Assembly: GCF_038024875.1 (NCBI RefSeq)
Contig: NZ_CP136136.1
Location: 2,604,001-2,668,000 of the forward strand
Source of the DNA: Gordonia rubripertincta
Lineage (GTDB): Bacteria > Actinomycetota > Actinomycetes > Mycobacteriales > Mycobacteriaceae
DNA: 64,000 nucleotides
Direction of reading: 5' to 3'
Position numbers and translations under genes: made by a program. Below the pieces are notes generated by a model. It was not told the origin of the DNA and searched no databases. It was given only the letters and a program-made list of their open reading frames with translations. Shown piece after piece: positions 1 through 13,447 of the stretch (position 1 is the stretch's first letter; the number at the start of each line of letters is the position of its first letter).

Positions 1-503
1 GTGTTCGCCGGTGCCGCCGTGACGGGCGGCCACTCACGGGCGGCGACGCCCACCTTCACGGTCACATTCGCGGTCAGAGCCGGCGGCCCCAGCCCCGACA
101 GGGTGTCGGTCGACCGAGACCCCAGGACCGGCTCGACGTCGAACCCGCCGCGGACCGCGAGATAGTTGCGCAGTCCCCACGCCGGTGGGTCGACGGCCAG
201 TTCGTCGCCCTCGCGCAGTACGACGGCCGCGGCGAGTCCGACGGGAACTCCGTTGCGGCGCACCGCGGTGTCGGCTCCGGTCACCACGGCCAGCACATCG
301 CCTTCCGCGCGGATACGCAGGCCGCCGAGAGTCGTCTCGATCGTGGCCGCCGATTCGTCGTTGCCCACAAGACGATTGGCCAAGGTCAGCGAGCCGCGAT
401 CCGCACCGCCGGACGCGGGTACGCCGAGATGCGCGTAGCCGGGACGCCCGAGATCCTGGAAGGTTGCGAGGGGGCCGGTCGCGAGCACGGTGATCGCGGT
501 CAT
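1..503 (-). CDS. pxpC: 5-oxoprolinase subunit PxpC / KipA-type biotin-dependent carboxylase-like protein, N-terminal part
   Basis: Partial gene running off the left edge; about 167 N-terminal residues are visible. The start reads MTAITVLATGPLATFQDLGR, followed by GYAHLGVPASGGADRGSL and later YLAVRGGFDVEPVLGSRSTD. These are hallmarks of the allophanate hydrolase subunit 2 / KipA / PxpC family. PxpABC hydrolyses 5-oxoproline to glutamate with ATP, and PxpC works with PxpB. The ATG at 503 overlaps the pxpB stop by 4 bp (ATGA), so the two are translationally coupled. The third subunit, PxpA (LamB/YcsF family), is not in view and may lie to the left. A KipI/KipA-like role in signalling is possible, but the pairing alone does not show it. 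Confidence 0.85.
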   Translation of the reverse strand, partial: MTAITVLATGPLATFQDLGRPGYAHLGVPASGGADRGSLTLANRLVGNDESAATIETTLGGLRIRAEGDVLAVVTGADTAVRRNGVPVGLAAAVVLREGDELAVDPPAWGLRNYLAVRGGFDVEPVLGSRSTDTLSGLGPPALTANVTVKVGVAAREWPPVTAAPAN

Positions 504-1168
504 CCGCGGTTGCCCGTTCCGGCGTCGACGAACCGCACGATCCGCCCGGTCGCGAACAGTGCGGGCGGGTCGGCCGTCTCGTCCCACAGGCGAACATCGG
601 TGCGGCCCAACAACTGCCACCCACCAGGGCTCGCCTTCGGGTAGACGGCGCTGTAACCGGCGGCGATCGCCACCGCACCTTCCGGAACCCGCGTACGTGC
701 CTCGGCGCGCCGGGCCACCGCGTCGAACGGGTGTGGTGTCGGCTCGTCGGCGACCAGGTATCCGAACCCGGGGGCGAAGCCCATGAACTGCACCCGCCAG
801 CGCGTGCTGCAGTGCAGGCCGATCACCTCGTCAGTCGAGATGTCCAGCGCCTCAGCGACATCCGCGAGGTCCTCGCCGTCGTAACGAACGGGGATCACGA
901 TCTCGTCGGCCGACCCGGCACCGCGATCGATGCCGGAGCGTCGACGCCGCAACGCCCGCCGCACGCCCAGTTCGTCGACGCCACGGCCCGGCCGTGCCTG
1001 CACCAGCAGCGTGTGCGCACTCGGCACCAGGTCGGTGACCTCCGGCAGCTCTCCCCGGTCCACCGCATCCCGCAGGGCAATCGTCGCGTCGAGCACTGCG
1101 GCCGACGGGGACTCGTCGGCCGAGAAGTCGAGCACGACCGCATCGGGGCCCGCCGGCAACTCACGCAT
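500..1168 (-). CDS. pxpB: 5-oxoprolinase subunit PxpB (KipI / allophanate hydrolase subunit 1 family)
   Basis: 222 residues. The C-terminal half holds the typical CTRWRVQFMGFAPGFGYL block and the downstream VAIAAGYSAVYPKASPGGWQLLGRT segment of the AHS1/KipI family. The first 90 residues are the less conserved N-terminal domain of this family. With PxpC it forms the ATP-dependent 5-oxoprolinase that recycles pyroglutamate to glutamate in the cytoplasm. It is first of the visible pair on the minus strand and overlaps pxpC by 4 bp. The upstream neighbour (sugar kinase) is divergent with about 58 bp between the starts, so both promoters must lie there. Confidence 0.85.
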   Translation of the reverse strand: MRELPAGPDAVVLDFSADESPSAAVLDATIALRDAVDRGELPEVTDLVPSAHTLLVQARPGRGVDELGVRRALRRRRSGIDRGAGSADEIVIPVRYDGEDLADVAEALDISTDEVIGLHCSTRWRVQFMGFAPGFGYLVADEPTPHPFDAVARRAEARTRVPEGAVAIAAGYSAVYPKASPGGWQLLGRTDVRLWDETADPPALFATGRIVRFVDAGTGNRG

Positions 1169-1226
1169 GTACAGAATCTACCGCCGGGGGAATGGCAGAC
1201 TGTGTCACACGGAGAAGAGGGGTCCC

Positions 1227-2165
1227 ATGAGAGAGATCGTCGTCTGCGGCGAGGCGCTGGTCGACGTGGTGCAGGAGAAGCGGGCATCCGGCGCAGCGCT
1301 GGCGTCGTTGCAGCCGGCGCTGGGTGGCGGGCCCTTCAACGTCGCGATCACCTTGGGACGCTTGGGGAGTGCCGTGTCATTGCTGTCGGCGGTGTCGACC
1401 GACAACTACGGACAGGCGATCGTCGGCGCACTGCAGGGTGCCGGGGTGGGGACGGCGATGTTGCAGCGCCGCGACGAACCCACGTCCTTGGCCCTGGCCA
1501 CGATCGGCGACGACGGTTCCGCACAGTATTCCTTCTACGTCGAGGGCACGGCGGATCGTACTGTCACCGACCCGGGTTCGCTGGCCCCGACCGTCGCAGC
1601 GGTGACCTTCGGAACCCTGTCGCTCGTGCTCGAACCGGGGGCGACCGTTTACGAGGACCTGATGCGGCGCTGCCACGCCGAACGCCGACTCGTCGTGCTG
1701 GACCCGAACATTCGCTCGGTCGTCATCCCCGATGCCGACGCCTACCGGAGCCGTTTCCGCAGTTGGATGTCGTCCGTTGACGTCGTGAAGCTGTCCGACG
1801 AGGACGCGGCATGGCTCGGCGAAGGCGCCCGCGGGAGTGCTGTGAAGGACTGGCTCGCCGACGGTGTCGCCGCGGTGATCACGACCGCGGGGGCGTCCGG
1901 GATCACCGTGACCACCGCGGAGGACGAGGTCGCCGTTCCGGCCCGGAACGTCGACGTCGTCGACACGATCGGGGCCGGCGACAGCGTCCTGGGAGGCATC
2001 GTGCACCAGCTCGACCGACTTGGCGCGTTGGCACCGGATTCCGTTCGCTCACTGACGGCCGATCAGTGGCGCGAGGTCGCCGAATTCGCAGCTCACGTCG
2101 CTGCGGTCACCGTCTCGAGGCCCGGCGCCGACCCTCCTTGGGCAGGCGAGCTGAGAAGCGACTAG
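1227..2165 (+). CDS. PfkB-family carbohydrate kinase (fructokinase-like)
   Basis: 312 residues. The ATG at 1227 is chosen because a GGAGAAGAGGGG ribosome-binding site lies just upstream and the protein then begins directly with the family's first strand (MREIVVCGEALVD). The substrate-site motif GGGPFNVAITLGRLG is at about residues 33-47. The C-terminal PfkB signature VDTIGAGDS is at about 245-253, with catalytic base Asp252. Members phosphorylate sugars such as fructose, ribose or 2-keto-3-deoxygluconate using ATP; the sugar cannot be told from sequence alone. Fructokinase is the nearest guess from the short EALVDVV start. It is 61 bp upstream of the citrate synthase gene but probably not part of its operon. 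Confidence 0.85.
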   Translation: MREIVVCGEALVDVVQEKRASGAALASLQPALGGGPFNVAITLGRLGSAVSLLSAVSTDNYGQAIVGALQGAGVGTAMLQRRDEPTSLALATIGDDGSAQYSFYVEGTADRTVTDPGSLAPTVAAVTFGTLSLVLEPGATVYEDLMRRCHAERRLVVLDPNIRSVVIPDADAYRSRFRSWMSSVDVVKLSDEDAAWLGEGARGSAVKDWLADGVAAVITTAGASGITVTTAEDEVAVPARNVDVVDTIGAGDSVLGGIVHQLDRLGALAPDSVRSLTADQWREVAEFAAHVAAVTVSRPGADPPWAGELRSD

Positions 2166-2226
2166 TTTGTACCTGTGTGTCCTACCCGGACACTGTCAAA
2201 AACTCTGATCTGAATAAGGGGTTCGT

Positions 2227-3549
2227 GTGTCTGCTGAAACAGTCCCAGCCGACCAGGCGTCCGACACGGCCTCAGCGACCTTCACCTACCCCGGTGGACA
2301 GCTGGAGCTCCCGATCCTGAAGGCCACCGAGGGCACCGACTCGGTGGCACTCGGCAAGTTTCTTGCCGAGACAAATCTGACCACCTTCGACGGTGGTTTC
2401 GTGAACACCGCGTCGACCAAGTCGGCCATCACCTACATCGACGGCGACGCCGGCATCCTGCGGTACCGCGGTATCCCGATCGACCAGCTCGCGGAGAAGT
2501 CGACCTTCATCGAGGTGAGCTACCTGCTCATCTACGGCGAGCTCCCGACCCCGTCGCAGCTCGAGGATTTCACCACCAAGATCCAGCGGCACACCCTGCT
2601 GCACGAGGATCTCAAGCGCTTCTTCGACGGCTTCCCCCGCAACGCGCACCCGATGCCCGTGCTGTCGAGCGCGGTCAACGCCCTGTCGGCGTACTACCAG
2701 GATTCGCTCGATCCCAAGGACGACGAGCAGGTCGAGCTGTCGACGATCCGCCTCCTGGCGAAGCTGCCGACCATCGCCGCCTATGCCTACAAGAAGTCGG
2801 CCGGTCAGCCTTTCCTGTACCCGGACAACTCGCTGAGCCTCGTCGAGAACTTCCTGCGCATGACCTTCGGCTTCCCGGCCGAGCCCTACGAGGTCAACCC
2901 GGATGTCGCCAAGGCCCTCGACATGCTGTTCATCCTGCATGCCGATCACGAGCAGAACTGCTCGACCTCGACGGTCCGTCTGGTCGGCTCGTCGCAGGCG
3001 AACCTCTTCACCTCGATCTCCGGCGGCATCAACGCCCTCTGGGGCCCGCTGCACGGTGGCGCCAACCAGGCGGTGCTCGAGATGCTCGACGCCATTCGCG
3101 CCGAGGGTGGCGACACCAAGGACTTCATGAAGCGGGTGAAGAACAAGGAAGCCGGCGTCAAGCTGATGGGCTTCGGTCACCGCGTCTACAAGAACTACGA
3201 TCCGCGCGCTGCGATCGTGAAGAAGACCGCCGACTCGATCCTCCAGACCCTCGGCGTCGAGGACGAGCTCCTCGACATCGCGAAGGGCCTCGAAGAGGTC
3301 GCCCTGTCCGACGACTACTTCATCGAGCGCAAGCTGTACCCGAACGTGGACTTCTACACGGGCGTCATCTACCGTGCGATGGGTTTCCCGACGCGGATGT
3401 TCACCGTGCTGTTCGCGCTGGGTCGCCTGCCGGGCTGGATCGCCCACTGGCGTGAGATGCACGAGGACCCGACCACCAAGATCGGCCGTCCGCGTCAGCT
3501 CTACACCGGTTACACCGAGCGTGACTACGTGCAGATGGGTGATCGCTGA
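2227..3549 (+). CDS. gltA: Citrate synthase (type II)
   Basis: 440 residues, full length for hexameric type II citrate synthase. The GTG start at 2227 has AAGGGG just before it. Catalytic residues are visible: His276 in LWGPLHGGAN, His318 in MGFGHRVYKNYDPR and Asp375 in YPNVDFYTG. It condenses oxaloacetate and acetyl-CoA to citrate at the entry of the TCA cycle in the cytoplasm. The N-terminal segment FTYPGGQLELPILKATEG matches the extra beta domain of the type II form. The next gene (FKBP isomerase) lies 73 bp downstream. Confidence 0.97.
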   Translation: MSAETVPADQASDTASATFTYPGGQLELPILKATEGTDSVALGKFLAETNLTTFDGGFVNTASTKSAITYIDGDAGILRYRGIPIDQLAEKSTFIEVSYLLIYGELPTPSQLEDFTTKIQRHTLLHEDLKRFFDGFPRNAHPMPVLSSAVNALSAYYQDSLDPKDDEQVELSTIRLLAKLPTIAAYAYKKSAGQPFLYPDNSLSLVENFLRMTFGFPAEPYEVNPDVAKALDMLFILHADHEQNCSTSTVRLVGSSQANLFTSISGGINALWGPLHGGANQAVLEMLDAIRAEGGDTKDFMKRVKNKEAGVKLMGFGHRVYKNYDPRAAIVKKTADSILQTLGVEDELLDIAKGLEEVALSDDYFIERKLYPNVDFYTGVIYRAMGFPTRMFTVLFALGRLPGWIAHWREMHEDPTTKIGRPRQLYTGYTERDYVQMGDR

Positions 3550-3555
3550 GCGATC
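3541..3555 (+). other. Inverted repeat spanning the citrate synthase stop codon
   Basis: GATCGC (3541-3546), then the stop codon TGA as a 3-nt loop, then GCGATC (3550-3555): a 6-bp perfect stem. No T tract follows, so it is not a classical terminator. It may help terminate or stabilise the gltA message, or may be chance. Confidence 0.3.
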
Positions 3556-3622
3556 GCCCCGCCAGGTCGGGTCGCCGACCACCTGGGACTACGACTGACC
3601 GCCCGACTCAAAGGAGAGTCCT

Positions 3623-3991
3623 GTGACCAGCACTGAGAAGCCCGAAGTCGAGTTCCAGGCGGGTCCTCCGCCGGCCGACCTCACCATCACCGACCTCATC
3701 GTCGGCGACGGTGCCGAGGCCGTCCGCGGGGGCGTCGTCGACGTCCATTACGTGGGTGTCGACTACGAGACCGGCGAAGAGTTCGACTCCTCGTGGGATC
3801 GCGGCCAGTCGGCCAACTTCCCGCTGGACCGGCTGATCCCGGGCTGGCAGGAAGGCATCCCCGGCATGAAGGTCGGCGGCCGTCGCCAGCTGACCGTCCC
3901 GCCGGAGCTGGCCTACGGACCGGCGGGCGCGGGACACCGCCTCTCGGGACGGACCCTCGTGTTCGTCATCGATCTGCTCGGAGTGGGCTGA
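3623..3991 (+). CDS. FKBP-type peptidyl-prolyl cis-trans isomerase
   Basis: 122 residues, one FKBP domain and no signal peptide, so cytoplasmic. GTG start at 3623 with AAGGAG 8 bp before. Family blocks are clear: VDVHYVGVDYETGEEFDSSWDRG, then FPLDRLIPGWQEGIPGMKVGGRRQLTVPPELAYG and the final LVFVIDLLGVG. It should catalyse isomerisation of Xaa-Pro bonds during folding. The stop codon overlaps the likely CTG start of the photolyase gene, which suggests coupled translation of the two. Confidence 0.93.
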   Translation: MTSTEKPEVEFQAGPPPADLTITDLIVGDGAEAVRGGVVDVHYVGVDYETGEEFDSSWDRGQSANFPLDRLIPGWQEGIPGMKVGGRRQLTVPPELAYGPAGAGHRLSGRTLVFVIDLLGVG

Positions 3992-5292
3992 CGTCCACCA
4001 ACCTGGTGTGGCTCAGACGTGACCTGCGTCTGAGCGACCTGCCAGCACTAGCTACAGCCAGAGGGGCCGACGATTCGTCGGTCCTTCTGTGCTTTGTGGT
4101 GGATCCTCGGCTCGAGAAGTCATCGGGGGAGCGGCGACTCGCTTTCCTCTTCGATTCGCTCCGCGACGTAGACGCCAAGCTCGACGGGAAGTTGCTCGTC
4201 GTGCGGGGCCGCCCCGACGAGGAGATCCCGCGGCTCGCGAAGGCCGTGAACGCCGAGGCCGTCCACATCTCCGGGGACTTCACCCCGTTCGGCCGACACC
4301 GTGACGAGGCCGTCGCCGAGGCGCTCGGCGACATCCCGTTGGAGGCCACCGGCTCGCCGTACCTGGTGTCACCCGGTCGGATCGCCAAGGACGACGGCGA
4401 ACCGTACAAGGTGTTCACCCCGTACTTCCGCCGGTGGCGTGAACACGGGTGGCGTAAGCCGGCCGATTCATCGATCCCGGGTTCTGCAGTCCTCGACCCG
4501 TCAGGCGTGAAGAAGTCCGGCCGGATCAAGATCCCGACGGCGCCGACGACCCTGTCTTTCCCCGCCGGTGAGGACGCCGCACTGGCCCGGTGGGCCGAAT
4601 TCGTCGACGGCGATCTCGCCGACTACGACACCGGCCGCAACGACCCGGCCGCCGACGTCACCAGCCGGATGTCGGCCTACCTGAAGTACGGCAACATCCA
4701 CCCGCGCACGCTCGCCGCCGATCTCGGCAAAGGCGATGGGCCGCAGGCATATCTACGTGAACTCGCCTTCCGCGACTTCTACGCCGATGTTCTCTTCCAC
4801 TGGCCACACAGCTTGTGGCACAACTGGAATCGGCAGTTCGACGACATCGAACTGGACACCGACGACGCGGCCTACGAGCGATTCGAGGCGTGGAAGTCCG
4901 GCCGCACCGGGTTCCCACTCGTCGACGCCGGGATGCGGCAGCTCGCCGAGACGGGTTGGATGCACAACCGGGTCCGCATGGTCACCGCGTCGTTTCTGGT
5001 GAAGGACCTCCACCTGCCGTGGTGGTGGGGTGCGGAGTGGTTCCTCGACCAACTCGTCGACGGCGACATGGCGTCGAACAACCATGGGTGGCAGTGGGCG
5101 GCCGGCACCGGAACCGATGCGGCGCCGTACTTCCGGGTGTTCAACCCGGAAGCGCAGGCCAAGAAGTTCGATCCCAAGGGGGAGTACGTCCGACGCTGGG
5201 TAGGCGACGTCGACGCCGACGACTACCCGGAACCCATCGTGGACCACAAAGCCGAACGCGAGGAAGCGCTTCGACGGTTCGGTGCGATCTAG
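3988..5292 (+). CDS. phr: Deoxyribodipyrimidine photolyase / cryptochrome family protein
   Basis: About 434 residues. The N-terminal DNA-photolyase domain starts at NLVWLRRDLRLSDLPAL. The FAD-binding C-terminal half has FRDFYADVLFHWP, WMHNRVRMVTASFLVKDL and NNHGWQWAAGTGTDAAPYFRVFNP, including the Asn and Trp positions used for FAD binding and electron transfer. It probably repairs UV-induced cyclobutane dimers with blue light. The start is unclear: no ATG/GTG/TTG lies in frame before the first strand except GTG 4006, which would remove part of that strand. CTG 3988 has GGAG 4 bp before it and overlaps the FKBP stop (CTGA), so it is preferred here. A cryptochrome-like signalling role cannot be excluded. 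Confidence 0.88.
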   Translation: MTSTNLVWLRRDLRLSDLPALATARGADDSSVLLCFVVDPRLEKSSGERRLAFLFDSLRDVDAKLDGKLLVVRGRPDEEIPRLAKAVNAEAVHISGDFTPFGRHRDEAVAEALGDIPLEATGSPYLVSPGRIAKDDGEPYKVFTPYFRRWREHGWRKPADSSIPGSAVLDPSGVKKSGRIKIPTAPTTLSFPAGEDAALARWAEFVDGDLADYDTGRNDPAADVTSRMSAYLKYGNIHPRTLAADLGKGDGPQAYLRELAFRDFYADVLFHWPHSLWHNWNRQFDDIELDTDDAAYERFEAWKSGRTGFPLVDAGMRQLAETGWMHNRVRMVTASFLVKDLHLPWWWGAEWFLDQLVDGDMASNNHGWQWAAGTGTDAAPYFRVFNPEAQAKKFDPKGEYVRRWVGDVDADDYPEPIVDHKAEREEALRRFGAI

Positions 5293-5852
5293 CCCCGCAG
5301 AAAGCCTCTGACCAGCCGATTTGTGTTGAGGGTAAAGTCTGCGTAACTTATGTCGAGTCAGCGCGCCACGGCGCCGCCCCGGCCGGCCTGAGAGGGTCTG
5401 GGGATGGGGAGTGGAGATCGGGTTTGTTGCTGACCGCCCCTGAATTTGTGGTTCGAGTCCTTGTGTCTTGGATGCGGTTTGGGGTGGCTGGGTCTCTGTT
5501 GTGGGTCGCGAACTTCGGGTTTGCGGGTCGTGGTGGGGGTCTGGTAGGCTGGAAGAGTTGCCCCGGAGACGGGTGTGACGCGGATAGTCTGAACCTGGTC
5601 TGCTGGTGAGAGCCCTTGTGGGGGTGTGTAGCTGGTGGGTGTGTGTTCTTTGAGAACTCGATAGTGTGATGATGAATTGTCTGATGCCATTTTGTGGCAT
5701 CGAGCATCTTTATTGATGTGGATGTTTGTTTTTTTGTGTGGCGCTCGGCCCCGTCTGGGGTGTCACATTTGCTAGTTTTGGATTGGTCAGGTTTGCTTTC
5801 CTGATTGTGTTGAAACGCTGGCGCTTGTGGGTGCTGGTTTTTGTTTCACTAT
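5293..5852 (+). other. rrn upstream and leader region
   Basis: A 560-bp region between the photolyase gene and 16S rRNA with no credible protein gene. It holds at least one sigma-A-like promoter (5521-5550), the actinobacterial leader element TTCTTTGAGAACTCGATAG (around 5645-5663), a 7-bp hairpin (arms 5683-5689 and 5695-5701) and a GAGCATCTTTATT antitermination-like element right after it. Bases 5677-5686 (TTGTCTGATG) are complementary to 7449-7458 beyond 16S, forming part of the 16S processing stem. A second weaker promoter match, TTGTGT-17-TAACTT, lies near 5320-5348. Confidence 0.7.
5521..5550 (+). promoter_or_regulatory. Putative rrn promoter
   Basis: TTGCGG (5521-5526), an 18-bp spacer, then TAGGCT (5545-5550) followed by GG. 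The -10 resembles the TAGACTGG/TAGGCTGG found in mycobacterial rrn promoters. It lies about 300 bp before mature 16S, leaving room for the antitermination leader. Confidence 0.5.
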
Positions 5853-10978
<5,126 letters not shown>

Positions 10979-11091
10979 ACAACACCCACAACATCACCAA
11001 AACAAGTCTTTTTGGTGTGTTCGCATCCACTATGCATCTTCTGAGACAACACACAAACAAACAAATGACCGGTTTGTGGTTGTTTCATAGA
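10979..11091 (+). other. 23S-5S spacer with 23S processing-stem 3' arm
   Basis: About 113 bp. The segment from 11017 (TTCGCATCCACTATGCAT) through CAACACACAA near 11055 is nearly complementary to 7665-7700 in the 16S-23S spacer, so the two should pair into a long RNase III substrate around 23S. No gene is present. Confidence 0.7.
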
Positions 11092-11210
11092 GTTACGGCG
11101 GCCATAGCGGAGGGGAAACGCCCGGCCCCATTCCGAACCCGGAAGCTAAGCCCTCCAGCGCCAATGGTACTGCACCTTAATCAGTGTGGGAGAGTAGGAC
11201 ACCGCCGAAC
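11092..11210 (+). rRNA. rrf: 5S ribosomal RNA
   Basis: About 119 nt. It runs from GTTACGGCGGCCATAGCGG to GGACACCGCCGAAC, whose ends pair into helix I. The loop sequence CCCATTCCGAACCCGGAAG and the helix IV/V segment GAGAGTAGG match actinobacterial 5S. It is the last gene of the rrn operon. Confidence 0.96.
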
Positions 11211-11220
11211 ACAACATCCC

Positions 11221-11260
11221 ATTGTGGCCCTACACGACATCATTCGTGTAGGGCCACAAT
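11221..11260 (+). terminator. rrn operon terminator hairpin
   Basis: A perfect 17-bp inverted repeat (arms 11221-11237 and 11244-11260, ATTGTGGCCCTACACGA and its complement) with a 6-nt CATCAT loop, 10 bp after 5S. No U tract follows, as is common for actinobacterial terminators. Confidence 0.8.
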
Positions 11261-11280
11261 GCATTTCCACCCACACATGA

Positions 11281-11314
11281 GAATGCCCCACGACCATCCG
11301 GTCGCGGGGCATTC
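11281..11314 (-). terminator. Terminator hairpin after the ABC permease gene
   Basis: Arms GAATGCCCCACGACC (11281-11295) and GGTCGCGGGGCATTC (11300-11314) pair with one mismatch around a 4-nt loop. It lies 11 bp beyond the minus-strand permease stop and faces the rrn terminator. Confidence 0.65.
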
Positions 11315-11324
11315 GCCGTCTCTG

Positions 11325-12554
11325 TCAGCGAGCGAGCTTGAGCACCTCACCCCAACTGAGGCGGGAACCGGTACGAAGGATCGAGCGCTGGTAGATCCGT
11401 GCCGCGACCCAGGTGGCGAGTGCGCACGCAGCCGCCATGAACAAGAACGTGAGCACGATCTGGAGAGTGTTGGTATCGCCGCTGGCGATCCGCATCGGCA
11501 TCAGTGCTGCGCTGAACGGGGGAATCCAACTGAGGGTCTTGATCAGTGTCGAATCGAGCGATTGCACACCGAAGATGCCGGCGTACATCACGGCCATGGC
11601 GAGAACCGTCAACGGGAAGGATGCCGAGCTCAGCTCTTCCTGGCGGGAGACGATCGCGCCGGTCGCGGCGTAGAGGGACGCGAAGAACAGGAACCCGAGC
11701 ACGAACCAGGCGATGACGGCCGCGAACATGCCGACGGCAGCGCCGGGCAGCGTGAGGATTCCGGTGGCAGTTCCGGCGATGAGTGCCGTTGCACCGAGCA
11801 ACACGACCTGTGTGAGGGCCACCGCACCGATACCGATGATCTTGCCCCACAGCAGGTGCAGCGGCTTGATCGTCGCCAGCAGCAGCTCGACGACCCGCGA
11901 GGTCTTCTCCTCGACGACGCCGACGGCCACCATCGTGCCGCCCATCATGATCGCCGTGATCAGCAGGATGACGCCGACCAGGGCGATCACCAGACGTTCT
12001 CCCTCATCTGGCCGCGCGGGGTCGAGCTGCGTCACGGAGATGTCCACCGCGGGAAGCGACGCCGCGTCTACTCCGCGAGCCGCGAGTGCGTCGGTGAGCC
12101 CTGCCTGCGAGACCGCGGTCCGGATGGGGCCTTCGACCGCCGGGTCGGCGCCGTCCTTGCTCAGGATCACGTAGGACCCGGCGGTCTTACCCGGCACGAG
12201 TGCCGCCGCGACATCACCGTCGGCGACCTTGGTGCGGGCCTGCTCGACGGTGTCCACGGGTTCGGTGGCGATGGAGGTGCCGGCCGAGTCGCCGACCGCG
12301 ACGATCGACTCGGTGATCGCTGCCGGTTGTCCGACGACGGCGACCTTCTCGACGTCCTCGCCGCCGGCGAACAGGTTGATGAGTATCGCGCCGACGACGA
12401 TCACGACCATCAGCACGGCCGTGCTGACGACGAACGACCTCGTCTTGGCCCGGGTGGTGATCTCACGTTCGGCGACGAGCCGGATGGCCTGAGCGGCCGA
12501 GGCCCTGGAGGAGGGGCGCGGTGTCGTGGTGGGGATGTCATGCAGTGCGGTCAT
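11325..12554 (-). CDS. ABC-2 type transporter permease (NatB-like)
   Basis: 409 residues from ATG 12554, which overlaps the ATPase stop by 4 bp; a longer reading frame upstream is out of register with the operon. One membrane segment lies near residues 38-60 (SFVVSTAVLMVVIVVGAILINLF), followed by a roughly 130-residue extracytoplasmic region. At least five more membrane segments come after it, with the motif VVEEKTSRVVELLLATIKPLHLLWGK typical of the ABC2_membrane_3/NatB family. It should form an exporter with the ATPase encoded directly upstream; the family exports sodium, peptides or antibiotics. The substrate is unknown. Last gene of a four-gene operon. Confidence 0.85.
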   Translation of the reverse strand: MTALHDIPTTTPRPSSRASAAQAIRLVAEREITTRAKTRSFVVSTAVLMVVIVVGAILINLFAGGEDVEKVAVVGQPAAITESIVAVGDSAGTSIATEPVDTVEQARTKVADGDVAAALVPGKTAGSYVILSKDGADPAVEGPIRTAVSQAGLTDALAARGVDAASLPAVDISVTQLDPARPDEGERLVIALVGVILLITAIMMGGTMVAVGVVEEKTSRVVELLLATIKPLHLLWGKIIGIGAVALTQVVLLGATALIAGTATGILTLPGAAVGMFAAVIAWFVLGFLFFASLYAATGAIVSRQEELSSASFPLTVLAMAVMYAGIFGVQSLDSTLIKTLSWIPPFSAALMPMRIASGDTNTLQIVLTFLFMAAACALATWVAARIYQRSILRTGSRLSWGEVLKLAR

Positions 12555-13447
12555 GCCGAAACGACCTCTCGGAACATGTCGGTGAGGGACGGGGTGGACG
12601 TCGTGAAGCGGTGGACCGGACCGTGGTCTAGTGCCGCCGCCAGGATCTGCTGGTCGTCGACCACGTCCGGGTCGACGAGAAGCCGGGTGGTCTCTCCGTA
12701 GGCGGCCTCCCGGACGCCGGGAATGGCGTCGGCCCACGCGACATCGGCGCGTGGGCCGGTGACCTCGAGGGTGATGCCGTCGTGGGAACGCAGCGCGTCG
12801 ACGGTGCCCAGGGCACGCATCTCGCCGCGTACGACGATGCCGACGCGGTCGCACAGTCGTTGCACGAGATCGAGCTGGTGTGAGGAGAAGATGACCGGGA
12901 TACCCTCGGCGGCCTTCTCTTTGAGTACGTCGCTCATGACATCGACCGCGACCGGGTCGAGCCCGGAGAACGGCTCGTCGAGCACCAGGACGTCGGGGTC
13001 ATGGACGAGAGCGGCGGCGAGCTGGACGCGCTGCTGGTTGCCGAGGCTGAGGTCGGCCACGTTGTCGTCGTAACGGGTGCCGACGCCGAGGCGATCGGTC
13101 CAGCGTCGTACCGACTCCTCGGCCTCGGCAGTGTTCATGCCGTGGAGTTTCGCGAGGAAGGTGAGTTGCTCGCCGACCTTCATCTTCGGGTACAGGCCGC
13201 GTTCTTCGGGCATGTAACCGATGTGACGACGGAGGTCGAGATCGATGGGACGATCGCCGAGGCGGACCTCGCCGGCGTCGGCGGAGAGGACTCCCAGGAT
13301 GATGCGCATGGTGGTCGACTTGCCGGCGCCGTTGCTGCCCACGAAACCGAAGATCTCGCCGGGTTCGACGTGAAAGGTCATGTCGCGCAGTGCGACCAGG
13401 TCCCCGTAGCGCTTGTGCAGGCCGTCGACGATGAGTGGTGCGTTCAT
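12551..13447 (-). CDS. ABC transporter ATP-binding protein (NatA-like)
   Basis: 298 residues from ATG 13447. Walker A GSNGAGKST, Q-loop region IGYMPEERGLYPKMKVGEQL, signature LSLGNQQRVQLAAAL (LSGGQ replaced by LSLGN) and Walker B VLVLDEPFSGLDP are all present, with switch His in SSHQLD. The 'MPEERGLYPKM' stretch and the roughly 80-residue C-terminal tail are typical of NatA-type exporter ATPases. It powers the permease encoded next and overlaps both neighbours by 4 bp. Confidence 0.93.
   Translation of the reverse strand: MNAPLIVDGLHKRYGDLVALRDMTFHVEPGEIFGFVGSNGAGKSTTMRIILGVLSADAGEVRLGDRPIDLDLRRHIGYMPEERGLYPKMKVGEQLTFLAKLHGMNTAEAEESVRRWTDRLGVGTRYDDNVADLSLGNQQRVQLAAALVHDPDVLVLDEPFSGLDPVAVDVMSDVLKEKAAEGIPVIFSSHQLDLVQRLCDRVGIVVRGEMRALGTVDALRSHDGITLEVTGPRADVAWADAIPGVREAAYGETTRLLVDPDVVDDQQILAAALDHGPVHRFTTSTPSLTDMFREVVSA

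Noticed and set aside
11184..12701. 500-codon plus-strand open frame opposite the ABC permease
   Set aside because: Begins inside 5S rRNA and encodes only polar low-complexity sequence; the minus strand has a clear permease.
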